Positions 1 to 7,868 of a DNA stretch of 52,413 bases are shown here, in pieces. Below the pieces are notes generated by a model that searched no databases, was not told where the DNA came from, and worked only from the letters and a program-made list of their open reading frames with translations. The translations under genes were made by a program, and so were the position numbers. Within the stretch, counting starts at the first letter, position 1. The number at the start of each line of letters is the position of its first letter. This DNA comes from Fibrobacteria bacterium AD312 (GTDB lineage: Bacteria; Fibrobacterota; Fibrobacteria; Fibrobacterales; Fibrobacteraceae), in contig LIUM01000009.1 of assembly GCA_001462345.1 (NCBI GenBank), positions 1 through 52,413 on the forward strand. The letters run 5' to 3'.

Positions 1-391
1 GCTGAAAGAGCTCCTCTATTGCAAAAATATTTTGTGGAATTAGTCGTCATTTAATTCAAAATATACATTCTTATTTTTGTGCGTTTTAAATTTTTTAAAA
101 CGGATTTTAGAAATAGACAACGAAACAAATTCCTATAGGAAGCATTCAGGACAAGTAAGGAAATTGAGTTATTGGAATTGGGCTATTAAAAGGATACGCA
201 CTGGATTACGAATAAAGTAAAAACCAATTTATAGGAATTCTGTACACTGTCCGTTACTTTACCTACTTTAGTCAATGAAAAACCAACTTTTTTAGAAAAT
301 ATCAGCACTAAAGATGATGCTTGAGAAGAGGTGCTTTTCAAAAAGGACAACAGACGGGGCGGCGAATCATATTGTGTATGCCATTATTTAT
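1..391. other. Window-edge stretch with no readable gene
   Basis: No gene can be supported here. From base 1 the plus strand is open for 17 codons and stops at 52-54. This could be the tail of a gene cut by the window edge, but it is too short to tell from chance. The remainder has stops in all frames. Around 290-400 the plus strand gives short protein-like fragments in shifting frames, one reading TDGAANHIVYAIIYS. These faintly resemble a transposase tail, which would suit a decayed element beside the accessory genes that follow. That reading is weak. Confidence 0.3.
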
Positions 392-1330
392 TCAATGACC
401 CCTGAGAATAATACCCTCATTACAACGCTCGTCATCTTCTTTTAGATTCAAAATCTTTGAAGGAATTCCTATTATCAAAGTATCATTTTTAATGCGCCAA
501 AAATGAAGAAAGTTGCCTTGTGTATCTTTGGTAATTTTCCCCTTTATCTTTTTATCAGAATATGTTGTTTCTATTTTTGAATTATAAGAGTATTCTCTCC
601 GACCCCAAAAAGAAAACATTTTGCGAAGCACCTCTTCTTCTTCAATTAAAACAGAAGTGCCTTTATAGATATATGTTTTTCTTACGGTTTCCACAAATAA
701 AAGGTCATACTCTTTTCTTGTAATAAATTCTTCAATAATTCTATTTTGCCCATCTTTATTTATTTTTTTGTTTTCACAAATACATTTATCTGGCACTTCT
801 TCTATTTCTTTTATACGAAACTCTTTTTTAACGGATATATTTTTTCCATTTTTCAAACCATTTACAGACATCACCCCATTAAGCGTATCAATAAAAATAT
901 CATACTGATTTTTACGATTACATACCTTATTTTCAGATTCAATATAAATAGGCATTCCGTTATTATATTTAATATATGATTCAAAATAAGGTTTGCAATT
1001 TACACCATCAATACTATCGCAAAGAATTACAACTAATTGATCTGAAGGATAATTAATAAATTGACCTATACTTTCCTTAAAATCATGGGTTTCCCATTCG
1101 TCATCTCTTTGTGCGTTACGAGCCTCTTCATCCTTATAAACTAAAGAATACGACCCAACATCATCTAGTAAATATCTAATAAAAAGATCTTCCAAAGATA
1201 CTAATTTTGGAAGATATGCTTTATCATCAAGCTCATATTCCTTATCATAGCAAATAGCCAATAAATAACCCGTTTTCAAAAGAAATAGTATAGGTAGTAT
1301 TAATAGAATAAGAAGGAAGATTTTTTTCAT
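392..1330 (-). CDS. Membrane-anchored hypothetical protein next to a toxin-tip-like gene
   Basis: This 312-residue protein is not recognised. Residues 1-27 (MKKIFLLILLILPILF...) form one hydrophobic segment, either an uncleaved signal anchor or a signal peptide. The rest is soluble, charged and rich in Lys, Glu and Ile, with scattered Cys (for example CKP and CICE). The frame is open further upstream, but the ATG at 1330 is chosen because it starts the membrane segment and lies one base after the stop of the gene before it (1332). It is the last gene of a four-gene minus-strand series. Its position right after a toxin-like gene makes an immunity or accessory role possible, but nothing in the sequence itself shows that. 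Confidence 0.7.
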   Translation of the reverse strand: MKKIFLLILLILPILFLLKTGYLLAICYDKEYELDDKAYLPKLVSLEDLFIRYLLDDVGSYSLVYKDEEARNAQRDDEWETHDFKESIGQFINYPSDQLVVILCDSIDGVNCKPYFESYIKYNNGMPIYIESENKVCNRKNQYDIFIDTLNGVMSVNGLKNGKNISVKKEFRIKEIEEVPDKCICENKKINKDGQNRIIEEFITRKEYDLLFVETVRKTYIYKGTSVLIEEEEVLRKMFSFWGRREYSYNSKIETTYSDKKIKGKITKDTQGNFLHFWRIKNDTLIIGIPSKILNLKEDDERCNEGIILRGH

Positions 1331-1331
1331 A

Positions 1332-2129
1332 TTAGTAATAAATATGTTGTAGTGTATTTTTCGCATTATCTGGTGAAGAAGTAAATTGATATAAGCCATT
1401 TTTAAAAATGGCTGATGAATTAGTATGTATAATATAAAGAGATGAATTACGAAACATACTTGCACCAATATAATCATTAGCAGAAGGAATCATTGTGCGT
1501 GGTTGGTTATGAATAAGTCTAACACCACTATTCCATCTTAATGCATTGTTAATGCTCCTATTTGTCGTTACACTATTTTCAGAATAATCAGTAGTAAGGC
1601 ACTCTGGGCATGCTAATTTTCCTGTTTTCACTTCATAAGCCCCAAGATACTCAAAGCGCCTATCGCCAATATTTTTTAGATGTTTTTGAGCCATTACTCT
1701 CTCTTGAGAAAAAGCGTCTATAGATTTTAAAACTTTAATACTATTTCTATCTTTTATATTTATTTCACTAGCATAATCAGTCTCTTTTGCTCCTTGTTCG
1801 GGATCAAAATTCCCATCAACACCAAGAGATGTTTCAGATTTAAATTTAACAGGAAAAAAATCTTCTACCCATCCGCTCACATAAGCCATCCCCGCTCCCA
1901 TAAGCCCGCCTTTTAGAACATCCCAGCCATTGCCGTCGTTCAATGCAGATCCAGATGCTCCACCAGCAAAGCCGCCAACCATACTTGCATAGCCTTGAGC
2001 CATATAATTACCAGCAAAAGATCCAGCACCCCCTCCTACAGCTCCTGCTGCAGCACCTTTCCAAGTGGATTCCCATAGGTCACCTGAATTAAATCCGCCA
2101 TTTACAATAAATATTCTCTCATTTTTCAT
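1332..2129 (-). CDS. Orphan polymorphic-toxin-tip-like protein with a JAB-like motif
   Basis: About 265 residues. Residues 15-86 are extremely rich in Gly and Ala (GAAAGAVGGGAGSFAG and similar). This matches the hydrophobic pretoxin segment found in RHS and other polymorphic toxins just before the C-terminal effector domain. After about residue 155 comes RRFEYLGAYEVKTGKL, and then VRLIHNQPRTMIPSANDY (H207, D219). The spacing resembles the JAB/MPN metal site (E ... HxHP ... PSxxD), but the second His is Gln209. The domain could be a diverged JAB-like fold with changed or lost metal binding. There is no signal peptide and no RHS core, so it looks like a detached toxin module. The ATG at 2129 overlaps the preceding gene by 11 bp; a TTG at 2150 is an alternative start. 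The JAB assignment is inference. Confidence 0.6.
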   Translation of the reverse strand: MKNERIFIVNGGFNSGDLWESTWKGAAAGAVGGGAGSFAGNYMAQGYASMVGGFAGGASGSALNDGNGWDVLKGGLMGAGMAYVSGWVEDFFPVKFKSETSLGVDGNFDPEQGAKETDYASEINIKDRNSIKVLKSIDAFSQERVMAQKHLKNIGDRRFEYLGAYEVKTGKLACPECLTTDYSENSVTTNRSINNALRWNSGVRLIHNQPRTMIPSANDYIGASMFRNSSLYIIHTNSSAIFKNGLYQFTSSPDNAKNTLQHIYY

Positions 2130-2664
2130 GATGAATAAATTCTTTTTCAAGCTTGATTTTATGTTCTATAGAACATGATTTTATTCTATCTATAAAAGAT
2201 ATTGATGTACGATGTTCACCATCCCCGTGGATACGTATTGCAGCTATTGAATCATCTTGAAATAAAAGATCAAAACCCGTTGACCCCCATGTTATTTGTG
2301 ATAAATCAAAGCCTCCATTTTTACCTTGAGTTATTTTTTTCTTCTTTTTTAATTCACAAGAAAAATTTGTATAAATAGAATCATCCTTTAAATACTGATT
2401 TTCATTTTCTTCGTAGTCATCAATAGACCCTGCTATATATAGAGTTGCATAATTTTCAGAATTATTAAAATCGTATAATTCTAAAACCCTTTTATTTATA
2501 TTTCCAAAAACACATTTTGAAATGGAATTGATTATTTCTTTATTTTTATTATACAATAAAGTCCAATTTGGAGATTTATTGATTTGCTTTTCACATTCAT
2601 TAAAACTTGAAGCTAAACCAGCAACTACAACAAACATAATTAAAATAACTATTCTTTTTACCAT
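2119..2664 (-). CDS. Small exported hypothetical protein
   Basis: This 181-residue protein has a clear N-terminal signal-like segment (MVKRIVILIMFVVVAGLASS), so it is probably exported. The mature part is hydrophilic, with four Cys that could form disulfides (NECEK, SKCVFG, FSCELK, KSCSIE). No family is recognised. It overlaps the lipoprotein gene before it by 7 bp and the toxin-tip-like gene after it by 11 bp, which suggests translational coupling. Composition is very AT-rich, like the rest of this accessory patch. It could be an immunity or adaptor protein, but this rests only on neighbourhood. Confidence 0.65.
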   Translation of the reverse strand: MVKRIVILIMFVVVAGLASSFNECEKQINKSPNWTLLYNKNKEIINSISKCVFGNINKRVLELYDFNNSENYATLYIAGSIDDYEENENQYLKDDSIYTNFSCELKKKKKITQGKNGGFDLSQITWGSTGFDLLFQDDSIAAIRIHGDGEHRTSISFIDRIKSCSIEHKIKLEKEFIHHEK

Positions 2665-3158
2665 ATATTCAAAATATCTAATTTTTTACTACAGGAATCG
2701 ACTCGCTTTATAAAATTATCATTGCATCCAAAATCACCGCAATCTATTCCTATATCAAAACTTTCATTATTTTTCTTAATATTCAATAGATTTCCTGATA
2801 TTGTAATTGAATCATACTGACAATTGTTATTTGGCAAATATCTAGACGTCCTTATACACACCATACCATCTTTTTCACACAATTCATCTGTTAAAGAAAA
2901 GGCAAAATCATTTTTACCCTCACCACAAAATATTTTTTTCATTTTTCCATATACACAAGAAAGAAGCGTGTCTAAACGATTACCCATATTCAAATGGTTT
3001 AATTCACATGAAACTGTATCCTTGTATGTCAAAGACTTCTTCCACTGCTTACATTTTTCTTGACGATCAACAAGAATGGACTGTGATCGAGAACAAGACG
3101 CTAATAACAGCAAAAGAACTAAGTTAAAAAAACATACTTTACCATGAGACACCCCCAA
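2658..3158 (-). CDS. Putative lipoprotein, Cys-rich
   Basis: This 166-residue protein has an N-terminal hydrophobic stretch ending in a lipobox, LLLLLASC, so Cys22 is the likely lipidated residue. The mature part has many Cys (CKQW, SCEL, CVYG, FCGE, CEKD, CIRT, NCQY, DCGDFGC, SCSK), which fits a disulfide-rich periplasmic or surface lipoprotein. No family is recognised. The start is uncertain: TTG at 3158 or GTG at 3152. The same frame continues upstream beyond one stop codon near 3205 as readable sequence, so the gene may be the tail of a longer decayed one. It begins the four-gene accessory series. Confidence 0.55.
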   Translation of the reverse strand: MGVSHGKVCFFNLVLLLLLASCSRSQSILVDRQEKCKQWKKSLTYKDTVSCELNHLNMGNRLDTLLSCVYGKMKKIFCGEGKNDFAFSLTDELCEKDGMVCIRTSRYLPNNNCQYDSITISGNLLNIKKNNESFDIGIDCGDFGCNDNFIKRVDSCSKKLDILNIW

Positions 3159-3305
3159 GTGATGAACGCTTGAAGCGATCGTTTCTGTTCATAATTTAGC
3201 TACATATTTCCTTGGCGATATCATTTCTAAAGAAAAATGGAGCATTCTGCGCTCTGTGATAAAGATTTTTTTCATTTCATCATCGCCTGAAGGCTTATTT
3301 TAAAG

Positions 3306-3322
3306 CGAGAGCCTAACTCTCG
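3306..3322. terminator. Hairpin with a 6-bp stem
   Basis: CGAGAG and CTCTCG are separated by five bases. On the minus strand a short AT-rich run (CTTTAAAAT) follows. It sits just beyond the stronger terminator of the type IX cargo gene and may serve as a backup terminator. The lack of a real U-tract makes this weak. Confidence 0.3.
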
Positions 3323-3337
3323 GTTTTGAAGAAATAC

Positions 3338-3363
3338 AAAAAAAAGCCCGTATTAAACGAGCT
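3338..3363 (-). terminator. Rho-independent terminator after the type IX cargo gene
   Basis: Read on the minus strand, GCTCGT, a five-base loop and ACGGGC form a six- to seven-base-pair stem (one G-U pair), followed directly by eight T. It lies 27 bp after the stop codon at 3390, where a terminator for the cargo gene is expected. Confidence 0.75.
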
Positions 3364-3389
3364 CTTCTTTTAGCAGTTTTTATTGCTAA

Positions 3390-4334
3390 TTATTTAACTA
3401 GTATTTTCTGTGTCATATTGAGGTTCTTACCTAGCACATGAAGTAAGTAAACCCCAGGATTTACACCAGTGAGACCTACAGAAGCATTAGCATGCCCATT
3501 CTTAACCACTTGACCTTGAAGGTTCATTATTTCAAACGAGGTTTCAGAAGTGATACCGCTAAATGTCAAGGTTTTTCCTGACACAGAAGCTTGAACGAGT
3601 GATTGATTATTACCCCTAGTAGAGATATCGGCAGTTACTCCTATGTATTCAAAATTATAAAGGGTCATAGTTCCTTTGGCTTCATCATGGGCGGCATTTT
3701 TAACTCTAATTTTAATTGATTTTGAATTTTCTAAAGCAGTTTTCAAAGGATGTTTGTTTTTGTCCCAACCATCTTGTTTGAATTTTGACCAAGGAAGATA
3801 GATATTGGTTGGACTTGCAGATGGAGGTAGAGTAGTATACCATGTGTCAAAGCCATATTTGTCCTCATCCCAACCAAGTTCTATTTGTAGGGCTAAAGCC
3901 CCAGTCCAAGCATAGTCTACAATGATACCGCCCATACCTGTGATATCGATTGTACCGTCCTTTAACCAATCGAAAGCGATACCTGCTATCGCTGGCGTTG
4001 ATGCAGAGCCATTAGCAGCAGAAATAGCCACCCGTAAACCAGTATCTTCAATGAGGTTACCGTTAGGAAGGATTGATCCATCACTCGTATCTGTCATAAT
4101 CAAACTTAAGGAACCATCTTCATTTTCTGAGATGGGTTCAAATGACATCACTTGGCCACCTTCGGTATCTCCTGTGTATGGGTACCACCAACCAGCATTA
4201 TTTTCACACGATTCAGGAACACAAGGTATCTGAACCTGATAAGCATCAACAGTCATATTCCATAGAGTACCACCTATGGCAAATGCTGTTGAAACGGATA
4301 ATAGACTAAAAATAGAAATCAAATGCCTTTTCAT
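3390..4334 (-). CDS. Secreted protein with type IX C-terminal sorting domain, carbohydrate-binding-like
   Basis: This 314-residue protein starts with a signal peptide (MKRHLISIFSLLSVSTAFA). The central part, about residues 20-225, has repeated beta-rich segments with many aromatics and Asp (GWWYPY, VDYAWTGALALQIE, IYLPWSKFKQDGW). These resemble galactose-binding or CBM11-like beta-sandwich domains in polysaccharide-degrading bacteria. The last 75 residues, ending in GVYLLHVLGKNLNMTQKILVK minus its final residue, follow the pattern of a type A sorting domain for the type IX system: export across the outer membrane, then cleavage of the tail. A strong ribosome site (AGGAG, then AAGTT before ATG) supports the start. 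It has its own terminator and no operon partner. Substrate unknown; no catalytic motif seen. Confidence 0.8.
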   Translation of the reverse strand: MKRHLISIFSLLSVSTAFAIGGTLWNMTVDAYQVQIPCVPESCENNAGWWYPYTGDTEGGQVMSFEPISENEDGSLSLIMTDTSDGSILPNGNLIEDTGLRVAISAANGSASTPAIAGIAFDWLKDGTIDITGMGGIIVDYAWTGALALQIELGWDEDKYGFDTWYTTLPPSASPTNIYLPWSKFKQDGWDKNKHPLKTALENSKSIKIRVKNAAHDEAKGTMTLYNFEYIGVTADISTRGNNQSLVQASVSGKTLTFSGITSETSFEIMNLQGQVVKNGHANASVGLTGVNPGVYLLHVLGKNLNMTQKILVK

Positions 4335-4440
4335 AACTTCTCCTAGGTATTTATTTAATATTAATTACAATTTGAATATATATAATTTTTGATTTATTAC
4401 AATAAATTATTTTTTAAAAATGTTTTTGATTTAATCTACG

Positions 4441-4504
4441 GTATACTATTTCAAGACGTATACTTCAATAATCCATCATTTGAGGGGATCCTCAATCCAT
4501 CATT
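4441..4504. promoter_or_regulatory. Paired direct repeats around a palindrome in the cargo/ATPase intergenic region
   Basis: Between the divergent cargo gene (starts 4334) and the ATPase gene (starts 4585) lie two GTATACT repeats at 4441-4447 and 4458-4464. Two exact copies of AATCCATCATT at 4470-4480 and 4494-4504 bracket the palindrome TTGAGG-GGAT-CCTCAA (4480-4495). The 17-bp offset of the first pair and the symmetry of the second suit protein binding sites controlling one or both genes. The bound protein is unknown. The flanking bases 4335-4440 are very AT-rich and probably hold the cargo promoter. Confidence 0.35.
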
Positions 4505-4584
4505 ATTTGTTATATAAATTATATCGTAAAGAACATATAAAGGGTTTTGTGCTTTTTTAGAACATCTTTTTATAAATTAATCTA

Positions 4585-5934
4585 ATGATCCCTTCTATTT
4601 CTTGGAGCAAGGCGCATGGCGTCGCCTTTTTGTCGTCTCTATCGAAGACGGAAAGTCACTCTCTACCTGTAGCGATGAGCGACCCTTCTAATGAGTTGTT
4701 AATCGCCTTGATTCAAGCAGAAACAAGCCAAAGTATTACTCCACACCCCTATTCTCTTGCAGAGATTCAGAAATACAATTCTTTAAGTAACCCTTCGACG
4801 GAATCGATTTTGGAAAAGATTCAATTGCAAAAAAATTTAAGTGATACGAATGTTTGGGAATCGGAACCGATTATAGAACTTGTGGATACAATTCTCGAAT
4901 CCGCGATGATGCAAAGGGTTTCTGACATTCATTTTGAACCATTTGAAACGCATCTTTCTGTTCGTTTTCGAAAAGATGGTCTTTTGATTCCCCACTTAAC
5001 GCTCCCTGATTGGCTAAAAGATTCTGTGATTTTGAGGCTCAAGGTTTTAGCATGCCTTGATATTTCAGAAAAAAGGATTCCGCTTGACGGACGCTTTCGA
5101 TTTAGATCACCAAACCACCATTGCGCCATTCGCATAAGTACTCTCCCTACTCGCTACGGAGAAAAAGCGGTTTTGCGTTTATTGCTACCTCAAGAGTCGA
5201 AAGAAGATTTAGAGTCTTTAGGGATGCCTCTTGAGATGTTAACAAAAGTAAAGCTCATTTTTGAAAAACCTCAAGGAATTTTTATTGTCACAGGGCCCAC
5301 TGGAAGTGGAAAAACGAGTTCTCTTTATGCAGGCTTACGTTGTATTATTCAAAAGCAATTAAATGTCACTACCATTGAAGATCCTGTGGAATATGAATTG
5401 CATGGAGCCAATCAAGTACAAGTGAACGAAAAAGCGGGTCTTCATTTTGCCACAGCGCTTCGCTCGGTGTTAAGGCAAGATCCAGATGTGATTTTTGTGG
5501 GTGAAATTCGAGATAAGGAAACGGCATGCGTTGCTTTGCAAGCAGCGCAAACTGGTCATTTGGTGCTCACTACACTTCACACCAATGACTCTGTTTCGGC
5601 AATCTCAAGACTTGAGGATTTGGGGATTTCACCTCCATTGATTGCCGATGCCGTTCTCGGCGTTCTTGCGCAACGACTTTTAAGAAAAGTTTGCCCTCAT
5701 TGCCTTGGGCTAGAAAGTGGCTGCAAGCATTGTGATTTTACGGGTTACAAAGGGCGCTTTGCCATTTTTGAACTACTAGAAGCTAGTCCGAAATTAAATC
5801 ATTGTATCATCAATGATTTTTCTCATTCACAAATTCTTGAAGAAATCTCATTTCTTAAACTGACTGATTATGCAAATCTCGCTGTGAAAGAAAAGAAAAC
5901 AACAATGGAAGAATTAAAGAGGGTTTTGGGGTGA
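4585..5934 (+). CDS. GspE/PilB-type secretion or pilus assembly ATPase
   Basis: This 449-residue protein belongs to the type II secretion / type IV pilus assembly ATPases, cytoplasmic hexamers that drive pseudopilus or pilus assembly. Seen: the N2-type domain with RVSDIHFEPFE (111-121) and the Arg-rich DGRFRFR (168-174), Walker A GPTGSGKT (237-244), the Asp box TTIEDPVEYE (262-271), Walker B DVIFVGEIRD (301-310), the His box (HLVLTTLHTND, 325-335) and a CxxC...CxxC zinc site (Cys370, 373, 380, 383). At 449 residues it is shorter than most GspE because the N1 domain is small. No gspF, pilin or other partner is adjacent, so it is an orphan. The start at 4585 lacks a clear ribosome site; Met31 (4675) is an alternative. 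The 3' end overlaps mtgA on the other strand by 21 bp. Confidence 0.9.
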   Translation: MIPSISWSKAHGVAFLSSLSKTESHSLPVAMSDPSNELLIALIQAETSQSITPHPYSLAEIQKYNSLSNPSTESILEKIQLQKNLSDTNVWESEPIIELVDTILESAMMQRVSDIHFEPFETHLSVRFRKDGLLIPHLTLPDWLKDSVILRLKVLACLDISEKRIPLDGRFRFRSPNHHCAIRISTLPTRYGEKAVLRLLLPQESKEDLESLGMPLEMLTKVKLIFEKPQGIFIVTGPTGSGKTSSLYAGLRCIIQKQLNVTTIEDPVEYELHGANQVQVNEKAGLHFATALRSVLRQDPDVIFVGEIRDKETACVALQAAQTGHLVLTTLHTNDSVSAISRLEDLGISPPLIADAVLGVLAQRLLRKVCPHCLGLESGCKHCDFTGYKGRFAIFELLEASPKLNHCIINDFSHSQILEEISFLKLTDYANLAVKEKKTTMEELKRVLG

Positions 5935-6780
5935 AGGTGGCGCAACCAAAGATTTTAAGGAATCTACTAAAACACTATCTCGTTTGGGGAACATGTTTTG
6001 ATAGATCACAGCACGACGTTGTGACATAAATTGACTCTGTCGCATATGTGGATTATGTTTCCCAGGGCTAGCAAGCACTGCCGCTAAATTAATAGCTTGG
6101 TCAAGACTCAATTTAGAGCAACTCTTCTTGTAATACTCTTTACAAGCGACTTCGCAACCAAACATATCTTTGCCCCACTGGGCGTAATTCAGGTATAATT
6201 CTAAAATACGATCTTTCCCTAATTCTCGTTCCATCAAAATAGCATAAGCGAGTTCCTTAAATTTTCGATCCCAAGAACGTTCACCACTTAAGAATAAATT
6301 TTTGGCTAGTTGCTGCGTGAGTGTACTCCCGCCAAATTTCATTTTCCCTCGCACTTGATTGGCTTCTAAAGCTTCTGCAATGGCACGCACATCAAATCCT
6401 GGATGGAAATAAAAACCAGCATCTTCACTCGCGATCACCGCCTTTTGAAGATAAGGGCTAATACTATCTAAGAGCACATATTCATGTTTTATTTCAAACT
6501 TAGGATTTGAATCTAATAAGGCGCTCATATAATTACTCATCTCAGGTTGAGTGTATTTCAATGATATCACATTGTCATAAAGTTCGTATCCATAATTAAA
6601 AGCCTTATATAAGAAATAAGAAACCACTATGGAAAATACGGCTGCATATAAAAATAAGGCAAGTAAAACGCCTCGAACCATGTAATTTAAGATTCGATAA
6701 ATCCACTTAAAAACTAAAACACTATAACGCTTAAATGGAATCCATAATTCTCTAAACTTTTCATTCATAAACCTAATCAT
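5914..6780 (-). CDS. mtgA: Monofunctional peptidoglycan glycosyltransferase MtgA
   Basis: A GT51 enzyme that polymerises lipid II into glycan strands on the periplasmic face of the inner membrane. The 288-residue length fits the monofunctional form without a transpeptidase domain. One membrane segment lies at about residues 35-58. The catalytic signature IASEDAGFYFHPGFD includes Glu119, followed by GGSTLTQQLAKNLFLS (150-165) and RELGKDRILELYLN with the second Glu region. The start ATG shares ATGA with the stop of the primase-like gene upstream, so the two are translationally coupled. The stop lies 21 bp inside the end of the convergent ATPase gene. Confidence 0.93.
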   Translation of the reverse strand: MIRFMNEKFRELWIPFKRYSVLVFKWIYRILNYMVRGVLLALFLYAAVFSIVVSYFLYKAFNYGYELYDNVISLKYTQPEMSNYMSALLDSNPKFEIKHEYVLLDSISPYLQKAVIASEDAGFYFHPGFDVRAIAEALEANQVRGKMKFGGSTLTQQLAKNLFLSGERSWDRKFKELAYAILMERELGKDRILELYLNYAQWGKDMFGCEVACKEYYKKSCSKLSLDQAINLAAVLASPGKHNPHMRQSQFMSQRRAVIYQNMFPKRDSVLVDSLKSLVAPPSPQNPL

Positions 6781-7850
6781 TTCCGTTGGTTAAACCAATC
6801 ATTAATATCTTGACCTTCTTTCATTTTAAGATCTTCATCTTCAATACCATGTCCTAATGGCACACTATAAATCTGAGCACGCTCAAATAGAGATTGAACG
6901 TATTTTGTGGCTTCTCGACCTGGCTCATCTTGATCAAAACAAAGAACCACCTTTTTTTGAGCAAATAAGTGAACCCATTCAGGCTTAAAAGACTTGACTC
7001 CAGGAACACCTACCGCTTCTATATTTCTAGAGATCAATGTCAGTGTATCCACCACCCCTTCGCAAAGATACACCCAACCTGGTTTTTGATTTAAGGCGGG
7101 TTTATTATAAGGGTACGGGATCTCGCCTTTTAAGTTGAGTTCTTTGGGAACTACACTTGAATCAATGGTTCTCGCTTGAAAAAAAAGTGACCTGACTTGC
7201 TCATCTAAATAAGGGAAAATCAATGGATGTTTATAATAGCGAAGATTCCCTCGATCATTATACAGCCCTATTTTTTGTAAAAGTTCAAGCCCAAATTCAG
7301 ATAGTAATGACTTATTTAAGGCGTTGTAATCTGAAATATATCGAAGGCGCATTTTATCCCAAGCGGGCTTAAAAACACGACGGCTAACTAACCATCGAGC
7401 CGCTGGAGTCCCATCAACAACAGACAAGCGCTTTAAAAAAGATAAAACCACCTTCATTCGTTCTTCTGGTTTGATCTCTGGCTTAGGTGGTTTTGGTGTG
7501 ACAATAGAATCAGATTCTGCGATTATTTTTTTTATTGAAGAAAGTCCATTAATTTGACTTTGAGATAAAAACTCTGTTTTTAACCATTCAATGGCTTCTA
7601 AAAAAGAGCAGCTACGGGCTTGTTTTACAAGTTCAATCACATCGCCACGCATATCTTCACAAACCCAACACGTAAAAAGGCCCTTCTCCTCAGAAATAGA
7701 AACCGAAGGAGTGCGATCGCCATGAGCATGTCGCATGGGATACAAGCACTTAAATTTACCGCGCTGCACCTGAATTCCAAGAGCGGTGGCCACTTCCGTA
7801 ATCGAAAGGGACGCTTTTATTCTATCAATGTCATCGCGTTTGTTTTGCAT
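6777..7850 (-). CDS. Short DnaG-like primase, CHC2 zinc finger plus Toprim
   Basis: This 357-residue protein has an N-terminal CHC2-like zinc finger (KCLYPMRHAHGDRTPS, Cys35, His41 or His43, then FTCWVC with Cys61 and Cys64). It also has a Toprim catalytic domain with LCEGVVDTL (Glu264) and CFDQDEPG (Asp306, Asp308). The C-xx..-H spacing and the HxxGDRTPS pattern look more like phage or mobile-element primases than a chromosomal DnaG, which has CPFH. It lacks the C-terminal helicase-binding domain of DnaG, which is usually about 600 residues. It is coupled by ATGA to mtgA and divergent from murB, with 18 bp between start codons. The real replicative DnaG is probably elsewhere. Its role here, repair priming or a domesticated element protein, is unknown. 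Confidence 0.85.
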   Translation of the reverse strand: MQNKRDDIDRIKASLSITEVATALGIQVQRGKFKCLYPMRHAHGDRTPSVSISEEKGLFTCWVCEDMRGDVIELVKQARSCSFLEAIEWLKTEFLSQSQINGLSSIKKIIAESDSIVTPKPPKPEIKPEERMKVVLSFLKRLSVVDGTPAARWLVSRRVFKPAWDKMRLRYISDYNALNKSLLSEFGLELLQKIGLYNDRGNLRYYKHPLIFPYLDEQVRSLFFQARTIDSSVVPKELNLKGEIPYPYNKPALNQKPGWVYLCEGVVDTLTLISRNIEAVGVPGVKSFKPEWVHLFAQKKVVLCFDQDEPGREATKYVQSLFERAQIYSVPLGHGIEDEDLKMKEGQDINDWFNQRK

Positions 7851-7868
7851 CTTTCTAAATTATTAAAT

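Noticed and set aside
1-54. C-terminal fragment of a gene entering from the left edge
   Set aside because: Only 17 open codons without a recognisable motif; this can occur by chance.
3922-4233. A 103-codon plus-strand frame opposite the cargo gene
   Set aside because: A shadow of a gene with signal peptide, ribosome site and terminator.
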